A DNA stretch of 64,000 bases from Hoeflea sp. 108 (GCF_000372965.1 NZ_KB890024.1:3412839-3476838), one strand, 5' to 3'. Shown: positions 14,999 through 23,624, counted from the first letter of the stretch. The notes: generated by a model not told the origin, from the sequence alone. Program-made: numbers and translations.

Positions 14999-16108
14999 TC
15001 ATGGATGTCGGATTGCCGCAATATCCGGCTTTTGCGGCGCGACGGCCGACACGTCACCCAGATGCCGCGCCACATGCGCGCGGAAGGAAGCATCGATTTG
15101 CCGATAGCGACTGCGTGCCGACGTCCCAAGCACGGACTTCTCGGCCGCCGGCATGATCAGCAAGCCCTCGATCGCCGCCTCCAGCGCCTTGCGGTCGACA
15201 TAAAAACTCTCGCCGAGATGCCGTGGCTCGGAGCGCGCGACATCCACCAGGACGCCGCAGCTCGCGTCGATATGCTCGTTCATCGGCGGCGCGTCGGTGG
15301 TGACCACCACGGCCCCCGCCGACATTGCCTCGACGATGTGATGGCCCCACCCCTCCGCCCGCGACGGGCACAGGTGAATGCCGCAGGCATTCTGCAGGCG
15401 CTTCAGCTCGGCATCATCGATATGACCGGAAAGCAGCGTCACGTTGTCAGGCACGCTGTCAGGCGCGTTTTCGGCCTTCTGCACCAGGATCAGCCTTGGC
15501 CATTCGGGATGCGCGCGCCACAGCGCCATCACATCCTCCGTGCCCTTCAGCGTGCTGCCCCCAGCCAGATGAAGGAACAGGCTCCAGTCCTTTTCGACGC
15601 TCGCCTCGAGACGATCCTCCGAGGTGAAGCCGATATAGGTCGTCGGCACGCCAAGCGCCGAGAAGACGGTCTCGGCATGCCTGGTCTTGGCAAGGACACG
15701 ATCGATCCTGCGAAGTCTCGCGATATGCCGACGTGGAAAGCGCTCCTGGTTGGGGATGAGGAAATTCCGCGCCCCGGCGGAAAACCAGGCGGGAAATGCA
15801 CGCTCGATATGGATGATGGCCGAGGCCGCTCGCCGGCGCAGCAGCCAGTCCAGCAGCCTGCGCCCGCGGCTGGCTGCAAAGCCCGACCGTCCGCCGGCCT
15901 CGCCGATTGCCTCCACCAGCAATTTGACGTCGCGTGTGAGGCCATAATTGTTGTCGCGCGCGACAAACAAATAGTCGAGCAACCCGCCGGAGCGGGCAGA
16001 CCTCGCGGATCCCTCGTCGATCGCATCCATTGTAGCCACCGGCGCGACGCCATGCGTCTCGCCGTGCGTATCCTCGACGCGCCCGAAAGTCAAAGAACGG
16101 CCGTTCAA
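14999..16108 (-). CDS. Glycosyltransferase family 4 (first gene of the polysaccharide operon)
   Basis: A 369-residue GT-B enzyme. The conserved domain begins near residue 41 (DYLFVARDNNYGLTRDVKLL) and has the C-terminal nucleotide-sugar motif CPSRAEGWGHHIVEAMSAG. The start is uncertain: TTG at 16108 has GGGAGAGG just ahead and overlaps the stop of a small upstream frame as TTGA, while ATG at 16030 would also keep the whole domain. It heads a seven-gene run to 10122 in which five junctions are overlaps, so this is a single operon. Confidence 0.82.
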   Translation of the reverse strand: MNGRSLTFGRVEDTHGETHGVAPVATMDAIDEGSARSARSGGLLDYLFVARDNNYGLTRDVKLLVEAIGEAGGRSGFAASRGRRLLDWLLRRRAASAIIHIERAFPAWFSAGARNFLIPNQERFPRRHIARLRRIDRVLAKTRHAETVFSALGVPTTYIGFTSEDRLEASVEKDWSLFLHLAGGSTLKGTEDVMALWRAHPEWPRLILVQKAENAPDSVPDNVTLLSGHIDDAELKRLQNACGIHLCPSRAEGWGHHIVEAMSAGAVVVTTDAPPMNEHIDASCGVLVDVARSEPRHLGESFYVDRKALEAAIEGLLIMPAAEKSVLGTSARSRYRQIDASFRAHVARHLGDVSAVAPQKPDIAAIRHP

Positions 16109-16299
16109 CTGCCTCTCCCGAGGCGCTGACAGGCTTCACCAGACATGACATAGGCGGACATGACATAGGCGGCCGCCACAACGCCGACCACGTCTGCATC
16201 TGGCCATTGCCCGGACAGGCTGCCCAGCCCATCGAGGTTGATAGAATATGTTTTCAAGCACGATCTCGCATAATCGTGCCCCCGAACCCGATGCGGCAA
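16105..16299 (-). CDS. Small open frame coupled to the GT4 gene, doubtful
   Basis: Up to 64 residues, ending in a TGA that overlaps the TTG start of the GT4 gene (TTGA), the same coupling style seen inside the operon. It includes a duplicated AYVMS caused by a 15-bp tandem repeat. No family is recognised and no strong ribosome-binding site is visible. It could be a leader peptide, the tail of a lost gene, or chance. Confidence 0.25.
   Translation of the reverse strand: MPHRVRGHDYARSCLKTYSINLDGLGSLSGQWPDADVVGVVAAAYVMSAYVMSGEACQRLGRGS
16142..16171. repeat. 15-bp tandem direct repeat
   Basis: Two perfect copies of a 15-base unit beginning GACATGACATAGGCG. In the minus-strand frame it encodes AYVMS twice. 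The unit length keeps the frame. Confidence 0.6.
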
Positions 16300-16502
16300 T
16301 ACGGCAAACGTCAGCCTGCGGCAAGCCGGGAGCAGACGGCTTTACAAGCTCCTGTCTCTATCAGGAATTCCGTCAGGATGTGGGGAAATCTGTGTATTTC
16401 CCCAAAAACGGGCAAGCAACCCAGGCGAGAAGTTGAGTCAAATCCAGAATACAACCTGACGCAATTGATCGGCCGTGACTTTCCCCAGCGTCGGCGGTTG
16501 CT
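16300..16502. other. Upstream region of the glycosyltransferase operon
   Basis: Together with 16109-16299 this is almost 400 bases between lpsB and the operon. AT content is higher than the coding neighbours, and it should contain the operon promoter. I could not assign a confident -35/-10 pair. Confidence 0.35.
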
Positions 16503-17588
16503 TCAGCCCTGCGCCCATACCCGCTCGTAGACTTCGCGCAGGCCGGTCGCCTCGTTTTCGAGGCGGAAGCGCTTTGTCACATCCTCGAGCCCTGCGGAGC
16601 CATGCATCACCGCCAGCGCCGGATCGTCGAGATAAGGCCTGATCGCCTCGCGCAACGCACCGCCATCGCCCGCAGGCACGACGGCGCCGGTGACGCCCGG
16701 CGTGACGATCTCCTGATAGGAACCGGCGGTGCTCGCCACCACGGCCGTGCGCGAGGCCATGGCTTCGAGCGGCGTCAGGCCGAAACCCTCGTTGCGGGAA
16801 GGCGCGACATAGACGGTGACGCGTCGATACCAGACCGCGACGTCGGGCACTTCGCCGAGGAACAGGATGCGGTCCGAAAGACCGGCGGCAGCGATGCGCT
16901 GCGCAAGCTCGTCGGCAAAGCCCTTGTGCTCTGCGGTGACACGGCCGGTGATGACAGCCGTCCATTCGGGGTGATGGGGCAGCAGCGAAATCATGGCGTC
17001 GACAAAAAGGTCCGTGCCCTTCTGGTGGCGGACACGACCGAAGCAGCCGATGGCATATCTGCCGGGCAGGCGAGCTGCGGCGAACTCATCTTCAGGTCCG
17101 CGCGCGGGATGGAATTTTTCGAGGTCGACACCGTGCATGACGACCTTGTGCGGCACTTCGAGGAAGCCCCCCGAAAGACGGCTGGTCGCAATCACGCCGT
17201 CCATCCGGCGGATCAGCCACTTGGTGAACGGCCTGTGATCGCGCTGGGCGGCAGAGGTGAACACAAGCCTGAGCGGCGTACGGAAGACGTGGCGCAGCAC
17301 CAGCCCGGCCAGCATCTCGACATTGCGCCTGGCGTGCCAGATGCGTGGCCGCCCGGAGGATGGCCGCTTCAGCAGCAACGGCAGCTGCCACCAGCGCATC
17401 TTCGGCAGGCTGTCCGGCAGGCCCGGCCCGACCACGGCGATGCCGAGGTCGCGTGCCTGCACCGGCACCAGCTGCACGATGGTGCTGGTGACGCCAGAAA
17501 GACGCTTCTTGAGATTGGGCGCCACCACCTCGATGCGCGCCATGTGGACCGCGCCGGGGTTTCCGGCGCGGGCTTTCGTTTCGGTCAT
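16503..17588 (-). CDS. lpsB: LPS core mannosyltransferase LpsB/LpcC (GT4)
   Basis: A 361-residue GT-B glycosyltransferase. The conserved run starts at IEVVAPNLKKRLSGVTSTI and continues through WHARRNVEMLAG, FTSAAQRDH and GCFGRVRHQKGTDLFVDAM to the nucleotide-sugar motif APSRNEGFGLTPLEAMASR. These are the features of rhizobial LpsB/LpcC, the enzyme that adds mannose to the inner-core Kdo of LPS. I use ATG 17588; ATG 17543 (MARIEVVAP) is equally possible. It is followed on the other side by greA, as in S. meliloti, giving strong synteny support. Same strand as the GT operon but separated by nearly 400 bases, so probably its own unit with greA. Confidence 0.88.
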   Translation of the reverse strand: MTETKARAGNPGAVHMARIEVVAPNLKKRLSGVTSTIVQLVPVQARDLGIAVVGPGLPDSLPKMRWWQLPLLLKRPSSGRPRIWHARRNVEMLAGLVLRHVFRTPLRLVFTSAAQRDHRPFTKWLIRRMDGVIATSRLSGGFLEVPHKVVMHGVDLEKFHPARGPEDEFAAARLPGRYAIGCFGRVRHQKGTDLFVDAMISLLPHHPEWTAVITGRVTAEHKGFADELAQRIAAAGLSDRILFLGEVPDVAVWYRRVTVYVAPSRNEGFGLTPLEAMASRTAVVASTAGSYQEIVTPGVTGAVVPAGDGGALREAIRPYLDDPALAVMHGSAGLEDVTKRFRLENEATGLREVYERVWAQG

Positions 17589-17631
17589 CTTTGCCTGATC
17601 CGGCAGCGCGACTGCCAAGCCGTGCCTCGCC

Positions 17632-18105
17632 TCAGATGAACTGGACCTGGACGATCTCGTAGCCGCGTGCGCCGCCCGGCGCGTTGACCTCGATGGCGTC
17701 GCCCACTTCCTTGCCGATCAGCGCACGCGCGATCGGCGACGAGATCGAGATACGGCCGAGCTTCACATCGGCTTCCTGGTCGCCGACGATCTGGTAGGTC
17801 TTCTCTTCTTCGGTGTCCTCGTCGACCAGAACGACCGTGGCGCCGAACTTGATCTTGTCGCCATTGAGCTTGGTGACGTCGATCACCTCGGCGCGCGCGA
17901 TCAGGTCCTCGAGTTCGTTGACACGTCCCTCGTTGAGGCTCTGCGATTCCTTGGCCGCGTGATATTCGGCGTTTTCCGAAAGGTCGCCATGCGAGCGAGC
18001 CTCGGCAATGGCCTCGATGATGCGCGGACGTTCTTCCTGCTGGCGCCAGCGCAGCTCTTCCTTCAGCGCGACGAATCCACCCGCCGTCATCGGAACCTTG
18101 TTCAT
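17632..18105 (-). CDS. greA: Transcription elongation factor GreA
   Basis: A 157-residue protein with the N-terminal coiled coil whose tip carries the acidic residues that stimulate RNA cleavage in backtracked polymerase (HGDLSENAEYHAAKESQ). The C-terminal FKBP-like domain ends ISISSPIARALIGKEVGD and VNAPGGARGYEIV. The start at 18105 gives the standard GreA length and has GGAGAGG upstream; the frame runs 37 codons further without conservation. lpsB begins 43 bases downstream in the same direction. Confidence 0.96.
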   Translation of the reverse strand: MNKVPMTAGGFVALKEELRWRQQEERPRIIEAIAEARSHGDLSENAEYHAAKESQSLNEGRVNELEDLIARAEVIDVTKLNGDKIKFGATVVLVDEDTEEEKTYQIVGDQEADVKLGRISISSPIARALIGKEVGDAIEVNAPGGARGYEIVQVQFI

Positions 18106-18380
18106 AGTCGACCTCTCCTGGCCTTTGCCCCGCGCACTTTGCTGCCGCGAGGCACAAAAAAGAAAACGGTCCGGTGGCCTCGCCAACGGAACCGTCTCAC
18201 ATCGATGTCCCCTCAATATAGCAATACTCCAGCAGAATTCACGTCAAAAAATGACGCGGCTGCCATCGGCCTGTTGGCAAGCCGCCTGAGGAGACGCTTG
18301 CGGTCACCCCCTTGTGATTGGATTTGCAGGGCTTCGGCGCGTTGCAATGCCGGCAACGACGCAACGGAAACTGACGGGCG

Positions 18381-19514
18381 ATGATTTTCAGGACTTCACT
18401 GCTTGCCATGACATTGACGCTGTCCTTGCAGGGCGCACAGGCCGAGAGCCTGAGCTTTGCCACCGACAAGGTCAGGCTGCGTGCCGACGTCGTCACAGAC
18501 AGCCTCGAGCATCCCTGGGGCCTCGCCTTCCTGCCCGGCGGCGGGGCCATCGTCACCGAACGCCCCGGCCGTATCCGCATCCTCACCGATTCCGGCCTGT
18601 CCAAGCCCGTCGCCGGGGTGCCCAAGGTTGCCGTCGGCGGCGAAGGCGGGCTGCTCGACATCGCTGTTTCAAGGGACTTCGAGACATCCGGCACGATCTT
18701 CTTCGCCTATTCGGAAGCCGGGCCCGGTGGCATCGGCACGACGGTGGCTCGCGCCAGGCTGGTGCGTGACGGCTCTGCCCCGCGCCTCGAGGACCTCAAG
18801 GTCATCTTCGCAACCGACAAGAAGTCCCAAGCACGGGTCCATTTTGGCGCGCGCATCATCGTCAATGACGACGGCACGCTGTTCATCACGACAGGCGACC
18901 TCGGCCAGCGCATGCGCTCACAGGACATGCACGACGCCGCAGGCGCCGTCGTGCGCATCAAAACAGATGGATCGATTCCCTCCGACAACCCCTCGCCCGA
19001 CGGCAGGAAGATGGCGCCTGAGATCTGGTCCAAGGGCCACCGCAACATCCAGGGCGCGTCGCTCGACCCCGTCATGGGCGGGCTGGTGACGGTCGAGCAC
19101 GGCGCCAAGGGTGGCGACGAGATCAACCACCCCGAAGCCGGCAAGAATTATGGCTGGCCGATCATCACCTACGGCACCGATTACGACGGCACCAAGATCG
19201 GCATCGGAACGGCCGCCCCCGGCTACGAGCAGCCGCTCTACTACTGGGACCCCTCGATCGCGCCGTCAGGACTGGTCAGCTACCGGGGCAAGATGTTTCC
19301 CGAATGGCAGGGCGACCTTCTCGTGGGCGCGCTGAAGTACCAGATGCTGGTCCGCCTGCACCGCGACGCGAGCGGAAAGATCCTGTCGGAGGAACGGATG
19401 CTGCAGGACAGCTTCGGCCGCATCCGCGACGTGGTCGAGGCACCCGATGGTGCGATCTGGCTGCTGACGGACGAGGATGACGGGACAGTGATCCGGCTGT
19501 CGAGGGCAGATTAG
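18381..19514 (+). CDS. PQQ-dependent soluble aldose sugar dehydrogenase (Asd/YliI family)
   Basis: A 377-residue exported beta-propeller protein. Signal peptide at residues 1-21 (cleavage after AQA). Signature segments are HPWGLAFLPGGG near residue 44, GEGGLLDIAVS, RVHFGARIIVNDDGTLFIT, GHRNIQGASLDP and NHPEAGKNYGWP, which line the PQQ and calcium sites in the E. coli YliI and S. thermophila-type enzymes. It oxidises free aldoses in the periplasm when supplied with PQQ. It stands alone, divergent from greA. Whether this organism makes PQQ cannot be seen here. Confidence 0.9.
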   Translation: MIFRTSLLAMTLTLSLQGAQAESLSFATDKVRLRADVVTDSLEHPWGLAFLPGGGAIVTERPGRIRILTDSGLSKPVAGVPKVAVGGEGGLLDIAVSRDFETSGTIFFAYSEAGPGGIGTTVARARLVRDGSAPRLEDLKVIFATDKKSQARVHFGARIIVNDDGTLFITTGDLGQRMRSQDMHDAAGAVVRIKTDGSIPSDNPSPDGRKMAPEIWSKGHRNIQGASLDPVMGGLVTVEHGAKGGDEINHPEAGKNYGWPIITYGTDYDGTKIGIGTAAPGYEQPLYYWDPSIAPSGLVSYRGKMFPEWQGDLLVGALKYQMLVRLHRDASGKILSEERMLQDSFGRIRDVVEAPDGAIWLLTDEDDGTVIRLSRAD

Positions 19515-19536
19515 GAACAATCCGTCCAGCAACAAA

Positions 19537-19565
19537 AAGGGACCGGGCGTTGGCCCGATCCCCTT
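19537..19565. terminator. Bidirectional terminator between the sugar dehydrogenase and msrA
   Basis: Imperfect hairpin with core GGGC/GCCC and loop GTTG, flanked by AAAAAGGG on the left. On the minus strand this becomes CCCTTTTT, a good T-run for ending msrA; on the plus strand it can serve the dehydrogenase gene less efficiently. Confidence 0.6.
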
Positions 19566-19626
19566 GCCTATGCGGTGGCCAGATGGCGACGCGGCTGCAC
19601 GGCCACGCCGATACCAGGCAGCGCTG

Positions 19627-20136
19627 TCAGGCAGCGCTCGACCGGCGCGGCAGCTTCCAGCCTGGGCGGACGAAATGGCAGGTGTAGCCATGCGGATAGC
19701 GCTCGAGATAGTCCTGATGCTCCGGTTCGGCTTCCCAGAAGTCGCCGGCGGCGGCCAGTTCGGTCACCACCTTGCCCGGCCACAAGCCCGACGCATCGAC
19801 GTCCTTGATCGTCTCCTCGGCAACCTCCTTCTGCGCATCGGAGGTGTAGAAGATCGCCGAGCGATAGCTCGTTCCGCGGTCGTTGCCCTGCCGGTTCAGG
19901 GTCGTCGGGTCGTGGATCTGGAAGAAGAACTCCAGGATGTTGCGGAAATCCGTCTTCGACGTGTCGAAGACAATTTCGATGGCCTCGGCATGGCTGCCAT
20001 GGTTGCGGTAGGTCGCATTCCGCACATCGCCGCCGGAATAGCCGACGCGCGTGGAAACGACGCCGGGAAGACGCCGGATCAGATCCTGCATTCCCCAGAA
20101 ACACCCGCCAGCCAGAATTGCCTGCTCGGTCGTCAT
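19627..20136 (-). CDS. msrA: Peptide-methionine (S)-S-oxide reductase MsrA
   Basis: A 169-residue repair enzyme for free and protein-bound methionine-S-sulfoxide. The catalytic GCFWG lies at residues 11-15, followed by GVVSTRVGYSGG, HAEAIEIVFD and YRSAIFYT, all family hallmarks. One further cysteine, in GYTCHFVRPGW near the end, may act as resolving residue. The start is ATG 20136 with GGGAGAA upstream; 40 earlier codons in frame are dropped. No signal peptide, so cytoplasmic, complementing the periplasmic MsrP at 1249-2208. Confidence 0.95.
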   Translation of the reverse strand: MTTEQAILAGGCFWGMQDLIRRLPGVVSTRVGYSGGDVRNATYRNHGSHAEAIEIVFDTSKTDFRNILEFFFQIHDPTTLNRQGNDRGTSYRSAIFYTSDAQKEVAEETIKDVDASGLWPGKVVTELAAAGDFWEAEPEHQDYLERYPHGYTCHFVRPGWKLPRRSSAA

Positions 20137-20277
20137 GCGGCTTCTCCCTTGTTGGTGATGGCTATCAGATAGTGTCGGGAGGCCGGATTTGCGAGCGGCA
20201 AGGGAGTGAACAGGCAATAGTGAGTAGAGCGGTCGCAGCCAGCGCCGCCCCCTCACTACTCACCACTCACTATTCGC

Positions 20278-20811
20278 TTACCCCCTCAAATAGCTCTCGA
20301 TCTGCTCTTCGAGCATGCCGTATTCGCGGCACCCCTTGCCGCAGCGCTTTTCGATCTCGGCCAGCTGCACGCGTGCGGCAGCGACGTCGCCAAGCATCAG
20401 ATGGGCCTCGCCCATATATTCGCGCACCAGCGTGTAGTCCGGATTGTTGCGCAGCGCTTCCTGGTAATAACCGAGGCCGACGAGCACGCGGCCGGCCTTG
20501 CGATGCGAGTAGCCGAGGTAGTTCAGGATACGCGGGTCCGTCTTGTCGGCGGCAAGCGTCAGCACCTTGATGGCATCGTCATATTTGCCGTCCATGGCCA
20601 GCGCCCGGCCGGCCTTGTAGATGCTGTCGTCGTCGATCATGCCCGCCTTGGGCGCTTCGCATTTCTTGGTCTTGCCGTTGTAGATCTGCCCACCGGTACA
20701 TTTGGGCTGCTGTTCAGAGCTGCCGCCATCGCCCGCCGCAAACAGCGGCGCCCCAAACAATGGCAGCGCCACCACGGCACCGGCCACAAGCATCAGATAT
20801 CGGGACTGCAT
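20278..20811 (-). CDS. Exported TPR-repeat protein (tandem copy A)
   Basis: A 177-residue protein with a signal peptide (residues 1-26, cleavage near LFAAG), a two-cysteine segment KCTGGQIYNGKTKKCE, then about three tetratricopeptide repeats from residue 60 (DDAIKVLTLAADKTDPRILN, NYLGYSHRKAGRVLVGLGYY, REYMGEAHLMLGD). The end carries a second cysteine pair (RCGKGCREYG). Strong site AGGAGG precedes the ATG at 20811. It is a close paralogue of the next gene. TPR proteins serve as scaffolds; the partner is unknown, and location is probably periplasmic. Confidence 0.82.
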   Translation of the reverse strand: MQSRYLMLVAGAVVALPLFGAPLFAAGDGGSSEQQPKCTGGQIYNGKTKKCEAPKAGMIDDDSIYKAGRALAMDGKYDDAIKVLTLAADKTDPRILNYLGYSHRKAGRVLVGLGYYQEALRNNPDYTLVREYMGEAHLMLGDVAAARVQLAEIEKRCGKGCREYGMLEEQIESYLRG

Positions 20812-20943
20812 TGCCACCTCCTGAGATTGCCCATACGGAAGCTAACGCATTTCAGGCGATGTTTCATCCGGCCGAGCGCTGAAAACACCGAACGTCCGGC
20901 GGCCCTTCGGGCCCGGCAGCGAAAGGCCGCACCGGATAGCTGC

Positions 20944-21558
20944 CTAGCTTTTGACGTAGCCGTGGATCTGCTCCGACAAGAAGCCATACTCGCGGCAGCT
21001 CGTGCCGCAGCGACTGGCAATTTCGGTAAGCTGCGCCCGGGCGCCCGCTATGTCGCCGAAGGTCAGGTGCGCTTCGCCGAGATATTCCCGCACAGGCATG
21101 TAGTTGGGGTCGTTGCGGATCGCCTCCTGGTAGTAGCCCAGGCCGACAAGCATTCGCCCGGCCTTGCGGTGCGAATAGCCGAGATAATTCAGGATACGCG
21201 CGTCGGTCTTGTCGGCAGCAAGCGTCAGCACCTTGATGGCATCGTCATATTTGCCGTCCATGGCCAGCGCACGACCCGCCAGGAAAAGGCTTTCGTCATC
21301 GATCATGCCCGCCTTGGCATGCTCGCACTTCTTGCTTCTGATGCTGTAGATGAGACCGGGACGGCACTTGATCTGGGTGCCGCCACTGCCACTGCCGCTG
21401 CCGCCGCCGCTGCCGGACATGCCGCCACCGGACATGCCGCCGCCTCCACCACCGCCACCTCCGCCCCCTCCGCCGCCACCGGACGAAAGCACCGGAGCCG
21501 CAAACAGCGGCAATGAAACGAGCACGCTTGCCAGGAGTTTGAGATATCGGGTTTGCAT
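20944..21558 (-). CDS. Exported TPR-repeat protein with polyglycine linker (tandem copy B)
   Basis: A 204-residue paralogue of the protein at 20278-20811. It has a signal peptide (MQTRYLKLLASVLVSLPLF), then an unbroken run of 15 glycines and a Gly/Ser/Met-rich linker to about residue 60. The cysteine pair (KCRPGLIYSIRSKKCE), TPR array and terminal RCGTSCREYG match the first copy. GGAGG lies before the start. The linker is absent from copy A, so it was inserted or expanded after duplication. The two genes lie in tandem 133 bases apart and may be co-transcribed. Function unknown. Confidence 0.82.
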   Translation of the reverse strand: MQTRYLKLLASVLVSLPLFAAPVLSSGGGGGGGGGGGGGGGMSGGGMSGSGGGSGSGSGGTQIKCRPGLIYSIRSKKCEHAKAGMIDDESLFLAGRALAMDGKYDDAIKVLTLAADKTDARILNYLGYSHRKAGRMLVGLGYYQEAIRNDPNYMPVREYLGEAHLTFGDIAGARAQLTEIASRCGTSCREYGFLSEQIHGYVKS

Positions 21559-21625
21559 GGCTTAACCTCCACCATTGCGTCCCCTCGGCGAGGTCAACGC
21601 ATGGGCGGCGGCATTTCGTCCGGCA

Positions 21626-21976
21626 TCAGCCGCGAAAGATGAGCGCGGCCCCGCCACCGATCAGCATGAAGCCGAGCGCGTGGTTCCAGGTAATGCCTTC
21701 CTTGAGATAGAAGACCGAGAAGATGACGAAGACGGTGAGCGTGATCACCTCCTGCATCGTCTTGAGCTCGGCGGCCGAATAGACCTCGTGGCCGATGCGG
21801 TTGGCCGGAACCGCCAGCCAGTACTCGAAGAAGGCGATCAGCCAGCTGAAGATGACGGCGGCGTAAAGGGGCGCCGCCTTGAACTTGAGGTGCCCGTACC
21901 AGGCAAAAGTCATGAACACGTTGGATGCGATCAGCATCAGCACCGGAAGTATCTTCGGCGACAGGAGCATTGCCAT
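21626..21976 (-). CDS. DMT-family small membrane protein (DUF486)
   Basis: A 116-residue protein with four predicted membrane helices (about residues 8-26, 36-55, 70-88 and 97-114). Segments NVFMTFAWYGHLKF and FFEYWLAVPANRIGHE are typical of the DUF486 group of the drug/metabolite transporter superfamily. The function is not established. The first or third methionine could be the start; neither has a strong ribosome-binding site. It is isolated, divergent from the DUF3775 gene. Confidence 0.82.
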   Translation of the reverse strand: MAMLLSPKILPVLMLIASNVFMTFAWYGHLKFKAAPLYAAVIFSWLIAFFEYWLAVPANRIGHEVYSAAELKTMQEVITLTVFVIFSVFYLKEGITWNHALGFMLIGGGAALIFRG

Positions 21977-22173
21977 GGCGGGAAACCGTGTATGGAGGGA
22001 GGGGAATTCGGCTTTCTTTCAGCCCGACGCGGCGTCATGTCAACCGGAAGCGGGCTGCCGAAACAACGAGTTGATGACGTCGCCGCCAAATGCGGTATCA
22101 TCAGGGCGGGAGGCTTGGCCTGGAGTGCTCTGCGTCCGGACGGACACCAAGGATGCTCCAGGATTTTAGACCT

Positions 22174-22671
22174 ATGCACCATGCGTTGCGAAAATCGATC
22201 CCGGTTTTCGAGCCGACGCCCAAGGTGCAGGACCGGAGCGCGATCGTGCAGCAACGGCGTGACAAGGATTGGGACCTGTCCATCGGCCCGGACACGGTTC
22301 GCCTGTTCATTCTCAAGGCCAAGGCGATCAGTGCTGGCGTCAACGAAGACTATGAGGATGGCGCCGAGCACGAAGTCGAGTTCGACGGCGACGCCAGGGA
22401 CAACCATCACCACGACGGGCTTGCCGAGGAAGAGGCCGAAGACCTCACCGCCCGCGAGCTGCGCGAACTGATCGGCGACCTCAACGTCGATGAAGCCGCC
22501 GAACTGGTGGCGCTCGCCTGGGTCGGACGCGGCGACTACGACGCGTCCGAATGGCAGGATGCCGTGGCCGAAGCCCGCCAACGCGGCAACCGCCGCACCG
22601 CGAAATACCTGCTCGGCATGCCCATGCTGGGCGACTGGCTCGAGGAAGGGCTCGAGGTGCTGGGCGCCTGA
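22174..22671 (+). CDS. DUF3775-type protein
   Basis: A protein of about 165 residues whose conserved part starts at DWDLSIGPDTVRLFILKAKA. A very acidic linker follows (EDYEDGAEHEVEFDGDARDN), then a C-terminal domain with LTARELRELIGDLNVDEAAELVALAWVG in separate helices. This organisation fits DUF3775, common in alphaproteobacteria and of unknown function. The start is uncertain: ATG 22174 is used, ATG 22153 or a GTG nearer the domain are possible. No membrane segment. Confidence 0.7.
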   Translation: MHHALRKSIPVFEPTPKVQDRSAIVQQRRDKDWDLSIGPDTVRLFILKAKAISAGVNEDYEDGAEHEVEFDGDARDNHHHDGLAEEEAEDLTARELRELIGDLNVDEAAELVALAWVGRGDYDASEWQDAVAEARQRGNRRTAKYLLGMPMLGDWLEEGLEVLGA

Positions 22672-22688
22672 CCGTATGGCCTCAGGCG

Positions 22689-22714
22689 TTTCGGTGACAC
22701 CGGCGTCACCGAAA
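22689..22714 (+). terminator. Hairpin after the DUF3775 gene
   Basis: Perfect 10-bp inverted repeat (arm TTTCGGTGAC, 22689-22698 with 22705-22714) and 6-base loop, 17 bases after the stop. No long T-run. Confidence 0.45.
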
Positions 22715-22772
22715 GTGATGCCTCGACAGCGCCCGAAATCGCAACCGCCGATGGCATCGACCGTTGACGGCG

Positions 22773-23624
22773 ATGCCTTTGGACCCGCGCCACACTGCAT
22801 TCCTGCTTCTTGTCCCTGCCCTTCTGGCCGCCTCGTCACTTCAGGCATCGGCCAGGCAGCCCGATCTGCCGGAACAGGCGCCGATACCCCAGCTGTCGCC
22901 GCTGGCCGACACGCCGCGCCCGATTCCGGACGAACGCCCCGCCGAGCAGGCCGCGATCCCGATACCGCAGCCGCGCCCGGACGGCCGAAGCGCGCCACAG
23001 GCCGCGCCAGGCGAGATGTTCGGCCCGCCCGCCCCGCAAATGCTGCCCGACGCCCGCTCCCATGCGCAAAGACCTGCCACCATGCCCGCTGAGGAGACGG
23101 CCTGCCGGGCGCGCCTGAAGCTGCTCGGCGCCGAGTTCGACGAAAGCCCGGCGCAAAGTGCCGCCGACGGCTGTGCGCTGCCCTTTCCGCTCAAGCTCAA
23201 GCGCCTGTCGCGCTCGGTCGACCTCGAGCCCGACGCAGTGGTCAACTGCGCCACTGCCGAGGCCTCGGTGCGATTCGCCGCCGATGTGATCGCACCGGCG
23301 GCGAAGGCGGAGTTTGGCGACGAGCTGGCGTCGATCAACCAGGCCTCCGGCTATGTCTGCCGGCCGCGCAACGGCACAAGAAAGCTGTCCGAGCATGCCT
23401 TCGGCAATGCCCTCGACATCTCGGGCTTCAGGCTGTCCAAGGGCAAGGAGATCGAGGTCGAACCGGCCCCGCCGCAAGCCGAGGCGAAATTTCTCGCCGC
23501 TGTCCGCAAGGCCGCCTGCGGTCCGTTCAAGACGGTGCTCGGCCCCGGCAGCGACGCCGATCATTCACGGCATTTCCATTTCGACCTGGCGCCACGCAGG
23601 AACGGCGGCACGTTTTGCCAATAG
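22773..23624 (+). CDS. Extensin-like C-terminal domain protein (tandem copy 1)
   Basis: A 283-residue exported protein: signal peptide (about residues 1-27), a proline-rich linker to about residue 105, then the extensin-like C-terminal domain. This domain resembles M15 peptidoglycan peptidases; KLSEHAFGNALDISGF and DHSRHFHFDLAP supply the histidine/aspartate metal ligands. Several cysteines (CRARLKLLG, DGCALP, VNCATAE, YVCRP, AACGPF) probably form disulfides. The ATG at 22773 lacks a clear ribosome-binding site and TTG 22764 is an alternative. A homologue follows immediately, so this is a diverged duplication. Likely acts on the cell wall in the periplasm. Confidence 0.83.
   Translation: MPLDPRHTAFLLLVPALLAASSLQASARQPDLPEQAPIPQLSPLADTPRPIPDERPAEQAAIPIPQPRPDGRSAPQAAPGEMFGPPAPQMLPDARSHAQRPATMPAEETACRARLKLLGAEFDESPAQSAADGCALPFPLKLKRLSRSVDLEPDAVVNCATAEASVRFAADVIAPAAKAEFGDELASINQASGYVCRPRNGTRKLSEHAFGNALDISGFRLSKGKEIEVEPAPPQAEAKFLAAVRKAACGPFKTVLGPGSDADHSRHFHFDLAPRRNGGTFCQ

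Noticed and set aside
21438..21482. Repeat of GGN triplets as possible microsatellite or CRISPR-like array
   Set aside because: It is the polyglycine linker of a coding sequence; triplets vary at the third position and no spacers exist.
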